From Bartonella sp. MM73XJBT.G (GTDB taxonomy: Bacteria; Pseudomonadota; Alphaproteobacteria; Rhizobiales; Rhizobiaceae), in contig NZ_JAQISW010000001.1 of assembly GCF_028618435.1 (NCBI RefSeq), positions 247,958 through 311,957 of the forward strand: 64,000 nt of DNA, read 5' to 3'. Positions 10,247 through 19,427 of this stretch are shown one piece after another (within the stretch, counting starts at the first letter, position 1; every line of letters starts with the position of its first letter). The notes under the pieces are model-generated. The model searched no databases. It saw nothing but the letters and a program-made list of their open reading frames with translations, and had not been told where the DNA came from. The position numbers and the translations under genes are program-made.

Positions 10247-10681
10247 ATGGCTTATTGGCTTTTTAAATCTGAACCTCATAAATGGTCATGGGAGATGCAG
10301 AAGAAAAAAGGTGTTGATGGTGAACAATGGGATGGTGTCCGCAATTATCAAGCCCGTAATCATATGCGTGCCATGAAATATGGTGATAAAGGTTTTTTTT
10401 ATCACTCAAATAAAGGTTTAGAAATTGTAGGCATTGTAGAAATATGTGCTGAAGCACACCCTGATTCTACAACCTCTGATCCACGCTGGGAATGTGTGGA
10501 TATCCGCGCACTTTGTGATATGCCAATACCTGTTTCACTAAAACAAATTAAAGCCAATCCAAAATTAGCAAATATGGTGCTGGTCAATGCCAGCCGCTTA
10601 TCAGTACAACCCGTTACAGAAGATGAATGGAAAGAAGTGTGTTTGATGGGCAATCTTAAGAAGGAAATGCTTTTATCTTAA
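10247..10681 (+). CDS. EVE domain-containing protein
   Basis: A 144-residue single-domain protein of the EVE/thymocyte nuclear protein 1 family, a PUA-like fold thought to bind modified nucleotides. The hallmark N-terminus YWLFKSEPHKWSW is present, followed by WDGVRNYQARNHMRAMKYGD and GFFYHSN, which line the binding pocket in the family. Length is normal. The ATG is preceded by AAAAAGGTGA. In other alphaproteobacteria this gene clusters with tsaD, and that loose linkage is kept here. The ligand is unknown. Confidence 0.9.
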   Translation: MAYWLFKSEPHKWSWEMQKKKGVDGEQWDGVRNYQARNHMRAMKYGDKGFFYHSNKGLEIVGIVEICAEAHPDSTTSDPRWECVDIRALCDMPIPVSLKQIKANPKLANMVLVNASRLSVQPVTEDEWKEVCLMGNLKKEMLLS

Positions 10682-10954
10682 AACAATAATTTTTTTTATT
10701 ATGCATCCTTTCTCAAGATAGGCTCTCCCCAAATTGACAAACACTTTCTTCATGATGCATCTTTTCAGAATACTCAACAATTATAGTGGATAACACCACG
10801 AGCACTAAACCAACTACTTCGCATAAAAATGCGCCGAAAAAACAAATGTGAATCAAAAAAACAACAAAAACGATCGTGAAATACTCCTAAACAGTGCACC
10901 TTTACTAAAATGTTGTATAGCTCTCTTCACATTTAAAAACGCACCATATTGCTT

Positions 10955-11215
10955 TATAAAGGGTGTTCATTGTTTTACATGTGGATGAGAGCTCCTCATA
11001 CCGTAAGATTTTCTTATTCCAAACCTATTCTATGTTGAATCAATCAAAATCATGTCTTTTATATGTTAAAAACAGAAAAGACTGCGTAGATAAAAACATA
11101 CCTCTTATGAAGAATCTCAAATACCAAGGATAAGCAATATTGGAAGTAAACTCAAATATAATGGCACCGGCTTGTTGCTCTATGAACGTAACGATGATGG
11201 TCTTCCATGGAAAAA
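10955..11215 (-). repeat. Dispersed intergenic repeat, copy 2 (degenerate)
   Basis: This lies in the 757 bp gap before the response regulator gene. It has the blocks GTGTTCATTGTTTTACAT, CGTAAGATTTTCTTATTCCA and TGTTGAATCAATCAAAATCAT, which recur in the same order near 18.67-18.76 kb, and then CCTCTTATGAA. The rest of the gap (10682-10954 and 11216-11438) shows nothing I can support beyond AT-rich sequence. Confidence 0.65.
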
Positions 11216-11438
11216 ACACACCCTAAAGTATAAAACAACGCTTCCAATCAATGTATAAATATTCTGCACACGAAAAATATATCTTCTTTTTAGCAAGCAA
11301 CCATAGAAATCATAAAAGTTTATTTTTTCAAGATTTTCTTTTTTAACTTTCCTCTTTTAATTTTTCTTGCATGAAATCTTATTTTTCATGAAAATGCTTT
11401 TTATCAATAAGTGCATCAACATGCCTATAAGGAAAAAT

Positions 11439-12119
11439 ATGAACCACCATATTCTTTTAATCGTTGAAGATGATGATCTACGCCCCATTTTGGTAGAACA
11501 ATTGCAAATGCATCAAGAGTTTGAAATTTTCCAAGCAAAAACAGCTGAAGCAGGAATGAAAATAATCCAAGCAGAAAATATTGATCTCACCATTTTGGAA
11601 CTTGAACTTCCTGATCTTGAAGGTCGAAAAGCCATTAAACAATTACGTATCCAAGGATTTCGTGCTCCCATTATTATGATAACGAATGATGATACAGACT
11701 GCGATAGTATCTTAGATCTTGAAACAGGTGCCAATGATTATGTGGCAAAACCCTTTCGCTTTGCGGTGTTATTAGCGCGAATTCGAGCCCAGTTGCGTCA
11801 ATATGAACAAAATGAAGACGCAACCTTTCATATTGGCCCCTATACTTTTAAACTAAGACAAAAACTTCTTCTTGATCAATGCAACAATAAAATTTACCTC
11901 ACAGAAAAAGAAGCAGCGATTATCAAATGTCTCTATTATGCTAACGATAAAATTGTCAGCCGTGAAACATTGTTAGAACAAGTTTGGGGTTATAATGAAA
12001 ATGTTATCACACATACTTTAGAAACCCATATCTATCGTTTACGACAGAAAATCGAAAATGATCCCTCCAATGCACAAATTCTCATGACTGATCAAAATGG
12101 TTATCGTTTAAACCTCTAA
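11439..12119 (+). CDS. OmpR/PhoB-family response regulator with Glu at the phosphoacceptor site
   Basis: A 226-residue regulator with an N-terminal receiver (about 1-118) and a C-terminal winged-helix DNA-binding domain (about 125-225) carrying RETLLEQVWGY and THTLETHIYRLRQKIE. The acidic pocket residues E10-D11-D12, the T82 switch position and K104 are present. However, the residue four before the conserved P58, normally the phosphorylated Asp, is Glu (E54, codon GAA at 11598-11600). ATG 11439 is chosen because AAGGA precedes it and the receiver begins at once; upstream in-frame starts would add an unrelated tail. No histidine kinase gene is adjacent. It may act independently of phosphorylation, which is an inference from that substitution. 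Confidence 0.9.
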   Translation: MNHHILLIVEDDDLRPILVEQLQMHQEFEIFQAKTAEAGMKIIQAENIDLTILELELPDLEGRKAIKQLRIQGFRAPIIMITNDDTDCDSILDLETGANDYVAKPFRFAVLLARIRAQLRQYEQNEDATFHIGPYTFKLRQKLLLDQCNNKIYLTEKEAAIIKCLYYANDKIVSRETLLEQVWGYNENVITHTLETHIYRLRQKIENDPSNAQILMTDQNGYRLNL

Positions 12120-12889
12120 ATATGGATTTTTTCAAAAATAATTTTAATACCTTCAGCCTTCCTTTGCATTAAAACAGCAATAAGATGAAAAAACGCTTAC
12201 ATGCAATTTGGGTGGTAGCGTATAGAGTTTTCCCCTATCAGCACTCTTATGACAAAATACAAAAAAACTATTCTGAAAATATCCCAATACAAAAGCACAC
12301 AATAGAAATGCTCTCAACCCTCACTATATATTTGGCAACTTCTGCTATATGCTTTTGCTCTCTTTAAAAATTTTAATATGTTTCGCATACAAATAATCAT
12401 ACTATCTTTTAGCAACATTCTTTATCACAACCATCTTTTTTAGAAGATTGATATTTATAATTATTTTTAAAGATACCGCTCTCCTTCACTGCTTTACCAT
12501 ACATTTTTGGGCTTACATTGAGAGTTATTTTTCCTCCATCCCTTACTTATCTCTTCTTGAGAACTGATTTTTCTATGAGAGAATGATTTTGTTTGGCACT
12601 TTTTTGAATTTTATGGCATTGTTAATTAAAAACTGAAGCTGTATTTTTCAGTATAAAATGAAGATATGTTTTTAAAAACTTGTCTATTAAAGTTTATCAT
12701 TGTAAATATTATTGAGAAAAATGTGATTTAGAAAATTTTTATAAAGTTATACGATTTATAAATAAAGTTATACACTTTAGGAAAAGTGTATAAAGAGAAC
12801 AGAAATATTTGAGAAAAGCTTCATTTTTAAAACTTTTTTCATTTTATTATTTTATCATTAGAAAAAAGTGTGCACAAAAAGTAACAAAA
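12120..12889. other. Non-coding AT-rich interval with a perfect palindrome
   Basis: I see no gene in this 770 bp. A 60-codon frame at 12185-12367 has no recognisable domain. The notable element is the palindrome at 12768-12793, listed separately. Confidence 0.5.
12768..12793. promoter_or_regulatory. 11-bp perfect inverted repeat upstream of the mitofilin-like gene
   Basis: TTATACACTTT and its exact complement AAAGTGTATAA flank a 4-base AGGA spacer, 96 bp before the chosen start codon. A second copy of AAAGTTATAC lies just upstream (12743-12752 and 12764-12773). The symmetry suits a dimeric DNA-binding protein or an RNA hairpin. It is too far from a coding end, and lacks a T-run, to be an ordinary terminator of the regulator gene. 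Confidence 0.4.
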
Positions 12890-14206
12890 ATGATCGATTC
12901 TTCAAAACAAAAAGTTAAATCACATTATGCTGGTACGCGTCGTAAGAAGCCAGTTATTGAACATGAAGCTGTTTCCCATGATTCAGAAGAAAAAATACAA
13001 AATTCTGTAGAATCTCATGTCCAAGAAAAACAGAATATGCAAAATCAGGATCAAAGTATTTCTCGTACAAGTTGGCTTTTGTTGCCTCTTTCAGGGATTT
13101 TAGGGGGATTCATTGCTTTGGGAATTTTTGTGGGGCTTCAATGGTCGGGTTTGTTTTCTTCTCCTTTTGTGAACAATTCTGCTGAAGGAAAAAAAGTTTT
13201 ACAGATTGTTGAAGCTACAAAAGGCCAAAGTGAAGAAACAAGAGAACAATTGGAGCAGGTACTTCAAGAGATTGATGCGTTAAAAACAGCGTTTTCTTCT
13301 GAGGAAAATTCTGTTAGAGGGGGAAAAGTTTTACAGATTGCTGAAGCTGCCAAAGACACAAGTGAAGAAACAAAAGAACAACTGGAGCAGGTATTTCAGG
13401 AGATCGATGCGTTAAAAACAGCGTTTTCTTCTTTTTCATCACAACAATTTCAAACAATCAGAAACGATGAACTCTTGCAAAAGGAAAGCAGAAGAGCTTT
13501 TGCGACTTTAGAGGAAAAAGTAAAAGCTCTTGAAGAGGCTGTACAAACTTTTGTTGGAGAGTCAAAAGAAATAGAAACGACTTTGTCTGTCGGGCAGAAC
13601 AATGCACATGATCTTGCTTTATTAAAAAAACAGTTGGAGGCATTACAGAAAGAAATTTTTGTTAAAAATAATGAGAAAAAAGAAATAAATACAGCACTTT
13701 TTACAGCAATCAGCTCGTTAAAAAATGCTGTAGAGCGGGGTGGATCTTATAATAATGAATTAAAGCTGTTAGAGCAATTATCACCTTCGATTGATGGACT
13801 TGATGTGTTGCAAAAGACAGCTACTATAGGTCTTCCAAGTTCAGCACAACTCTCTGTTGATTTTGCACGTGTTGCTGATGCAATTGTTGGTACGCAAAAT
13901 ATGGTTACGTCAGATGCTGGTTTTTTTGACCGAATTTTAGCGTGGGTAAAAGGGCTTGTTGTTTCGCGACCAATTGGAAATGTTGAAGGGATGACGCTAG
14001 GGGCTATTACAGCACGCATGGAAGTTGCTATTCAAGCGGGTGATTATGAAAAGGCTTTGAGCGAATGGCGATCATTACCTCAAAATGCAAAAGATATTTC
14101 AAAGGATTTTGTTCAGCAGCTTGAAAGACATATTGCTGTTCAACAGTTGCTGCAGCAATTGCTGTTGTCTGTGCAACAAGGGTCTTTTAAGGCAACAAAG
14201 ATGTAA
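12890..14206 (+). CDS. Mitofilin-like (COG4223) inner-membrane protein
   Basis: About 438 residues: a basic cytoplasmic tail, one membrane helix (about residues 62-86, within LLLPLSGILGGFIALGIFVG), a long coiled-coil periplasmic part, and a C-terminal domain with RPIGNVEGMTLGAITARMEVAIQAGDYEKAL, typical of the alphaproteobacterial mitofilin/Mic60-related proteins encoded next to HemY. ATG 12890 is chosen; the TTG at 12809 would add a hydrophobic extension ahead of the basic tail. The coiled coil contains a tandem 44-residue duplication (two LEQV-x-QEIDALKTAFSS units). In relatives it follows hemC and hemD, which are absent here. It probably helps organise the inner membrane; that role is by analogy. 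Confidence 0.8.
   Translation: MIDSSKQKVKSHYAGTRRKKPVIEHEAVSHDSEEKIQNSVESHVQEKQNMQNQDQSISRTSWLLLPLSGILGGFIALGIFVGLQWSGLFSSPFVNNSAEGKKVLQIVEATKGQSEETREQLEQVLQEIDALKTAFSSEENSVRGGKVLQIAEAAKDTSEETKEQLEQVFQEIDALKTAFSSFSSQQFQTIRNDELLQKESRRAFATLEEKVKALEEAVQTFVGESKEIETTLSVGQNNAHDLALLKKQLEALQKEIFVKNNEKKEINTALFTAISSLKNAVERGGSYNNELKLLEQLSPSIDGLDVLQKTATIGLPSSAQLSVDFARVADAIVGTQNMVTSDAGFFDRILAWVKGLVVSRPIGNVEGMTLGAITARMEVAIQAGDYEKALSEWRSLPQNAKDISKDFVQQLERHIAVQQLLQQLLLSVQQGSFKATKM
13191..13440 (+). repeat. 132-bp tandem duplication inside the mitofilin-like gene
   Basis: Two in-frame copies of a 132 bp unit (starting about 13191 and 13323) encode the near-identical coiled-coil segments KVLQIVEATKG..EIDALKTAFSS and KVLQIAEAAKD..EIDALKTAFSS. 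The DNA identity is high (for example GCGTTAAAAACAGCGTTTTC in both), so the duplication looks recent. It lengthens the coiled coil by 44 residues without breaking the frame. Confidence 0.85.
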
Positions 14207-14217
14207 ATAGGCTCCAG

Positions 14218-15789
14218 ATGATACGTGTTTTTATTTATACTTTTGTTGTTTGTGTCCTTGGATTAGCTTTTGGGTGGGTTGCTAATCACAATGGTATTTT
14301 TGTCCTCACATTTTTGAATTTCAGATTTTCTGCTTCATTGCTTACAGTGTTAAGTGTGCTGACTTTGCTTTTTGTAATGCTGGTGCTTTTGTGGTGGTTA
14401 TTCTCTTTCTTTTTTTCCATACCAAGTGCTCTTTCCAATTATTTTTATAAACGCCATCGAAAGCGCGGTTATGAAGCTCTCTCAAAGGGGATTCTTGCAA
14501 CTTTTGCTGGTGATGGTATGGTTGCGCAAAAAATGGAAACACAGGTTGCTAAATATCTTGCAGGCAAACAAGAGCCTTTGGTAAAACTCTTAAAAGCGCA
14601 AACCTTGTCTTTACAAAATAACTCTGTTCGGGCTATCGGTCTTTTTGAGGAGATGAGAAAGGAAGATCCAACAAAACTAGTTGGACTTTACGGTTTGTTT
14701 CGTGAGGCGATGAAGAGTAAAGCTTATGAAGCAGCGCAACAATATGCAGAAGAGGCGCTGACTTTATCGCCAGCGCTTGTATGGGCACATCAGGCGGTGC
14801 TTGATCGGTTGGGTGCTGAGGGTAAATGGGATCGGGCACTTACTGTTTTTGAAAGAGCACAAAAAATTCTCCCGCGTTCTGCGCGCGCGACTCCAGAGCG
14901 ACAGCATATACAGGTTTTACTGTTAAGTGGGAAAGCTCTTCATCTATTTGATACACATCCAGTACAAGCACGTGAAGCTATTTTGAAAGCTCATAAATTA
15001 GCGCCTGATTTTGTTCCAATAACGATTATAGCTGCTGATATTCTCTATAAATTAAATGAAACGCGTAAAGCGGATAAAATGATTATAGCGGCTTGGCAAA
15101 AGGATCCTCATCCTGATTTGGGGACGCTTTATCTTGAAAGAGAAGAAGGAGCCATTGGGCGATTGAAAAGGGCTAAAGCACTTGCTTCTTATAATAAAGA
15201 TACATTTGAGTCGGCTTTCCTTATTGCCAAAGCTGCTTTAGATGCTGGTGAAACGATATTAGCAAGAGAGCAGGCACAAAAAGCATTGCAGTATCATCCA
15301 CGGGAAAGTGTTTATTTATTATTGGCAGATATTGAAGAAGCACAGGGAAACAATCAAGGTGCTGTGCGTCAATGGCTTTCCTTAGCTCTTCGTGCTGAAC
15401 GTGATCCAGTATGGATGTGTGAGGGATCCATTTTTTCTTCTTGGTCAGCTGTTTCTCCAATCAGTGGACGTTTGGGGTGTTTTGAATGGAAAGCACCTCC
15501 CGCACCTCTCCGTGTACCTTCTCTTACATTAGAGGCGGTCAATATTGTGCCAAAAAAGCAAGATAAAAAGGATGTTGAGAAAAAAACTGAAGGGATTGAG
15601 GATAAGAAGCTTGAAGAATCAACATCTATAGACGATTCTTTTTTGCATAATATGCAGGTGGAAAAAAAAGATATAAAAGAACAAGATGCAAAAACATTCA
15701 GCCAAATTCATTTAAATGTTGATGATCCAGGGGTTAAAACAGAAGAAGAAAGTACGTCTTTATCGAGGAAAAAACTTCGTTTATTTTAA
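14218..15789 (+). CDS. hemY: HemY-type TPR membrane protein
   Basis: A 523-residue protein with two N-terminal membrane helices (about 1-22 and 40-62) separated by a short loop, the HemY_N arrangement, then tetratricopeptide-like helical repeats (about 110-400, for example AAQQYAEEALTLSPALVWAHQAVLDRLG) and a charged, low-complexity C-terminal tail. It lies 11 bp after the mitofilin-like gene, so the pair is an operon. HemY is named after E. coli operon position; it is not protoporphyrinogen oxidase. Its retention beside a missing hemCD supports a role outside heme synthesis. The closing tail (about 430-523) is rich in Lys, Glu and Asp and probably disordered. Confidence 0.85.
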   Translation: MIRVFIYTFVVCVLGLAFGWVANHNGIFVLTFLNFRFSASLLTVLSVLTLLFVMLVLLWWLFSFFFSIPSALSNYFYKRHRKRGYEALSKGILATFAGDGMVAQKMETQVAKYLAGKQEPLVKLLKAQTLSLQNNSVRAIGLFEEMRKEDPTKLVGLYGLFREAMKSKAYEAAQQYAEEALTLSPALVWAHQAVLDRLGAEGKWDRALTVFERAQKILPRSARATPERQHIQVLLLSGKALHLFDTHPVQAREAILKAHKLAPDFVPITIIAADILYKLNETRKADKMIIAAWQKDPHPDLGTLYLEREEGAIGRLKRAKALASYNKDTFESAFLIAKAALDAGETILAREQAQKALQYHPRESVYLLLADIEEAQGNNQGAVRQWLSLALRAERDPVWMCEGSIFSSWSAVSPISGRLGCFEWKAPPAPLRVPSLTLEAVNIVPKKQDKKDVEKKTEGIEDKKLEESTSIDDSFLHNMQVEKKDIKEQDAKTFSQIHLNVDDPGVKTEEESTSLSRKKLRLF

Positions 15790-15946
15790 ATTGCGTCGAT
15801 AGGGGTAATTGGAATGTTTTCTCAGAAGAAACAATGAATGTAGAAGAAAAAATTTATCGTTAATTTTGTCCAATAAAATTATTCTCTTATGCTTGTATGC
15901 TTAAAAAATGAAGTTTTGCTTGTTTAGAGAGGTGGTTGGTTAAAAA

Positions 15947-16693
15947 ATGTTTTTAAATAAGAGATGTCTTGATAAAAAGCAAAAAAATAGCAAACCAAGG
16001 ATTGCAGTCGTTATTCATCGGTGGTCTCCCTATACTGGTCGTTTAGGAAAAATTTTACAAAAAAATGGTTTTGTTCTTGATGTTTATCGTCCTATTTTTG
16101 GACAAAAACTCCCTGATACATTAGAGTATTATGCCGGTGTTGTTATTTTAGGGGGACCGATGAGTGTGAATGACTGTGAGGCCTATATTGGTGAGGAAAT
16201 TGATTGGATTTCGTTATCGCTAAAGGAAAATAAGCCTTTTTTGGGTATTTGTCTTGGAGCACAAATGTTAGCGCGAAATTTAGGGGCACGCGTTGGTACA
16301 AGAAGTGATGGGACAGTTGAAGCGGGCTGGTATCCACTCGAAGTGACCCCACAAGGAAAGGAATTGATGAATTGGCCAAAAATGGTCTATCATTTTCATG
16401 ATGAAGGTATTTATGATTTACCAAAAGAGGCGATGCTTTTGGCAACAGGGCATACATATCCTACACAAGCTTTCCGTTATGGGAATAATGCATGGGGTTT
16501 ACAATTTCATGCTGAATTTACGCGCGCTATGATGCGGCGTTTGGTTGCACGTTCAGCGCATAAATTGACTGAAAAAGGTGCCCAACCTGCTTGTGCACAT
16601 TTAAAAGGGCGTTTGATTTATGATCGAGCTTTAAGCCAATGGTTTGAAGGTGCATTACGGCAGATCTTTTGTACATCTCCAGCACTTGTGTGA
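15947..16693 (+). CDS. Class I glutamine amidotransferase family protein
   Basis: A 248-residue stand-alone GATase1 domain resembling the glutaminase part of GMP synthase. The nucleophile elbow GICLGAQ places catalytic Cys at 102, and H188 and E190 in LQFHAEFT complete the triad; the oxyanion strand is VVILGGPMS. All catalytic residues are present, so it is probably active, but the amide acceptor is unknown. About 15 extra basic residues precede the domain; a start codon further in cannot be excluded. It stands alone, 157 bp after hemY. Confidence 0.85.
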   Translation: MFLNKRCLDKKQKNSKPRIAVVIHRWSPYTGRLGKILQKNGFVLDVYRPIFGQKLPDTLEYYAGVVILGGPMSVNDCEAYIGEEIDWISLSLKENKPFLGICLGAQMLARNLGARVGTRSDGTVEAGWYPLEVTPQGKELMNWPKMVYHFHDEGIYDLPKEAMLLATGHTYPTQAFRYGNNAWGLQFHAEFTRAMMRRLVARSAHKLTEKGAQPACAHLKGRLIYDRALSQWFEGALRQIFCTSPALV

Positions 16694-16761
16694 GGAGGTG
16701 GTTTTTAGTGGGCTCATGACCTTCATGTAAAATAGAGCGTCATTTGGTTGCAGAGTTAAAG

Positions 16762-17110
16762 GCTTGTTTTAAAGAAACATCTCTCAAAGCGCACCCGAGA
16801 ACATTTTATGGCGTCGACCATGAATAGTATAATGATAAAGCCCCCATGGAATAATATAAAATCTATAGAGCACAACCATTTTTATACTTGTGAAGGAGTA
16901 AGGTAGCGCCATCACAAACTTTTCCAGCCCCTAATATTACGACAACCCTTGGTCTTTCTCGACAATTCATGAAAAGGCATTTTTGTTCTTTCTTACACCG
17001 TTGTACCTCTATGTCAGCTCCGCTTTTGGCGTGTAAGAAAATGATTTCTGATTAATTCAACCTAGAATAGGTTTGAAATAAGAGAATCTTACGATATTCG
17101 GGACTCTCAA
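16762..17110 (+). repeat. Dispersed intergenic repeat, copy 3
   Basis: A forward copy in the 787 bp gap before the DUF2125 gene. It begins with a GCTTGTTTTAAAGAAACATC block, followed by CGCAC, GAATAGTATAATGATAAAGC, TATAGAGCACAACCATTTTT and CTTGTGAAGGAGTAAGGTAG, and ends with a GTTTGAAATAAGAGAATCTTACG block. The whole order recurs inverted at 18.66-19.01 kb, so copies 3 and 4 bracket the DUF2125 gene head-to-head. Sequence between 17111 and 17480 has no recognisable feature. Confidence 0.75.
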
Positions 17111-17480
17111 TTCAATATGAAAAACAGTGAGTTATCATTGTAAATCAATACTTTGCTATTGTCATTCTTATTGTACTGTAAAGTAATGTTGTTTAAGGCT
17201 AAAGATAGACAGCGCATGTAAAGCTTTACATATAAGGTATTTTTTGTTAAAAGGTGCAAAGGGTTTTCTTAAGAATTTTTTGCTTCTTGAGTGTATGGAG
17301 TGCTGTGCTTTAGGACGGTGAATTATGACCTCCATAACATGATCAGCAGATATAAGCTGGCTAGATTAAGAAGTTGGGTTGTTTGTAAACTTGTTGAATG
17401 TTTAAGAAACTTTATCCTTTTTAGGGTGGGGTGAAAATCAAAAGATAAAGAAAGTTTTAAAGTTGTCTACATCCTCTCAA

Positions 17481-18610
17481 ATGCCATCATCACGAAAAAG
17501 TTTCTCTTTGCGCTATTTATTATGTGGACTGTTTTGTCTTGCTCTGATCCTCATTTATAGCGCTTTCTGGTTTTTTTTTCACATAAAATAGAAAATTATG
17601 TTTCTGATATATCTGCAAAAGCATCTTCCGGTAATATGACCGCGGTGTGTGAGAATGTGCGCAAGAATGGTTATCCTTTGCGTATCGGTGTTGTTTGTGA
17701 CAAATTTCAATTTTCTTGGCCTTTATACGGGGTTTCTTTATCGACGGGGCGTTTGACGGCTGGTACACCAATTTATGCCCCTCATTTGGTCGAGTTTAAT
17801 GTTGATTCTCCTGCATCAATTATTTTCTCTGGGAAAACCTCCATAGTATCCCATTGGCGTAAGTTGGTGATTGAAACAGAGCCTTATTCGAAAAAAAGTC
17901 AGACATTGAAGTTGATCGCTGAAGGGCTTGAATTCTCTCCTCTTGAGGATAAAAAACTTCAAGAAGCATTGGGGTTAAAAGCGACAGACAAAAAGGTGAC
18001 ACAACAAAATGTTGAAGATCCAGCTTTGTTGCAAGATACTCCTGATGGGGTTTCACAGCCATTGGAGCCAAAAGATGTCTCTCAAAAAATAACGACAGAA
18101 TTTTTGCGTCTTGATCTTAAACGTGAAAAGAATCATTTTTCAGGAAATACGACTTTTGATGGTTTTGATGTTTCTCCAATTTTTATATCCTCTTCTGTTG
18201 AAATTCCGAAAATTGATGGCAATTTGGAATGGATTTTAAATGATGCCTCCCTTTTGTCTGAAAATGAAGGAAAAAATTGGAAACAGCGTCTGTATGGGAA
18301 AAGTGGTATTTTAAAGCATGGTAAATTGACTTTTCATACAGGTGGTGGGGTACATATTAGTGGACCTTTTTCTTTTGATGATGAAGGATATTTGTCAGCA
18401 ACATTTGAACTTGTTTGTATACAGCATGTGAAGTTTCTTGAAGTTTTACAACATTTGTTTCCTGAAGAAACGGATAATTTTCAAGCGTTGTTTTTTATTT
18501 TGAGTGCACTCCCTAAAAATGCAGATGGCTCTCCCATTCTTACCTTAACGATTAGCCATGGCTGGGTAAGCTTAGGATTTTTAAAGCTTGGTCGTCTTGC
18601 TCCACTTTAG
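17481..18610 (+). pseudogene. DUF2125 family protein, frameshifted at a T9 tract
   Basis: The gene starts at ATG 17481 with a signal/anchor sequence (MPSSRKSFSLRYLL then a hydrophobic run) but reads into TAG shortly after nine consecutive T residues at 17571-17579. One extra T would join it to the 3' frame, giving SHKIENYVSD, then NMTAVCENVRKNGYPLRIGVVCD..WPLYGV, the hallmark of alphaproteobacterial DUF2125 proteins, through to the stop at 18610. About 375 residues would result, a normal length, and no other lesion is visible downstream. It could be phase-variable, rescued by slippage, a recent pseudogene or a sequencing error. The predicted product is an envelope or periplasmic protein of unknown function. 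Confidence 0.8.
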
Positions 18611-18659
18611 GTTTGAGAAGAAATTAGTAAGAATATCTGTATGGCGAGGTATTGTTTTA

Positions 18660-19010
18660 TAATAAAGTGTTCACATGTTTTACATCTTGAATGTCGTAAG
18701 ACTCTCCCATTTCAATCCTATCTATATTGAATCAAACAAAATCATTCCTTTGCACGTCACAAATGGGAAAATTATATAGGTTACTGATCAAGAAAGGGCT
18801 AAAATACTTCTTATAAACCGTCTCAATAGTTTAAAGGTATTGCCACATTAGGGGCTTGAAAAGTGTGTGATGGCGCCGCCTTACTTACTTCATAAGTATA
18901 AAAGATGATTGTGTTTAGTGGATTTACCATTATATCATTCACGAGCGCTGGCACGAAATGGATTTGGGCGCGCTTTGAAAGATGTCTCTTTAAAACAAGC
19001 TTATAAATCT
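18660..19010 (-). repeat. Dispersed intergenic repeat, copy 4 (inverted partner of copy 3)
   Basis: It has GTGTTCACATGTTTTACAT, CGTAAGACTCTCCCATTTCA, ATATTGAATCAAACAAAATC, ACTTCTTATAAACCGTCTCA, GTGTGATGGCGCCGCCTTAC and finally GCGCGCTTTGAAAGATGTCT then TTTAAAACAAGC. The last block is the reverse complement of the beginning of copy 3 with only a few differences. The DUF2125 gene lies between the two. Confidence 0.75.
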
Positions 19011-19427
19011 GCTATGCAGTGGACTTTGTTTGGGGCGCTTTGTTTTACGTGAAAGTCGTAATTCTCCTAAAGAATGTGATAAACAAAAGTGTGGGGCAAT
19101 CAAAAATCTCTATTATTAAAAAAAATATTGCTCTAGATATTTTGAAATCCGTAAAGCTGAATTAAAAAATGATAGTAAGGATGGGAACAGATTTATTTTA
19201 AAACTTTATGTTTTCCCTAAATTAGCTTGTCTACCTGTTTTAGAGATTACGCAAATAGAGATATGCATCTCTCTCTGCTCCAATTTAGCATATAAATAAA
19301 AGTTGATACAGCTCGTAAAGCTCTGAATCTTCTAATATTTGTCTAAAACATGCTGCTGCATTAGGATTGAATGTCAGTTTGCAAGCAGCAGAAAAAGCAT
19401 GCGCTCTCTTAGGAAAAAGTAGACTTT

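Noticed and set aside
12185..12367. 60-codon ORF after the response regulator
   Set aside because: No recognisable features; it has no ribosome binding site and low coding character.
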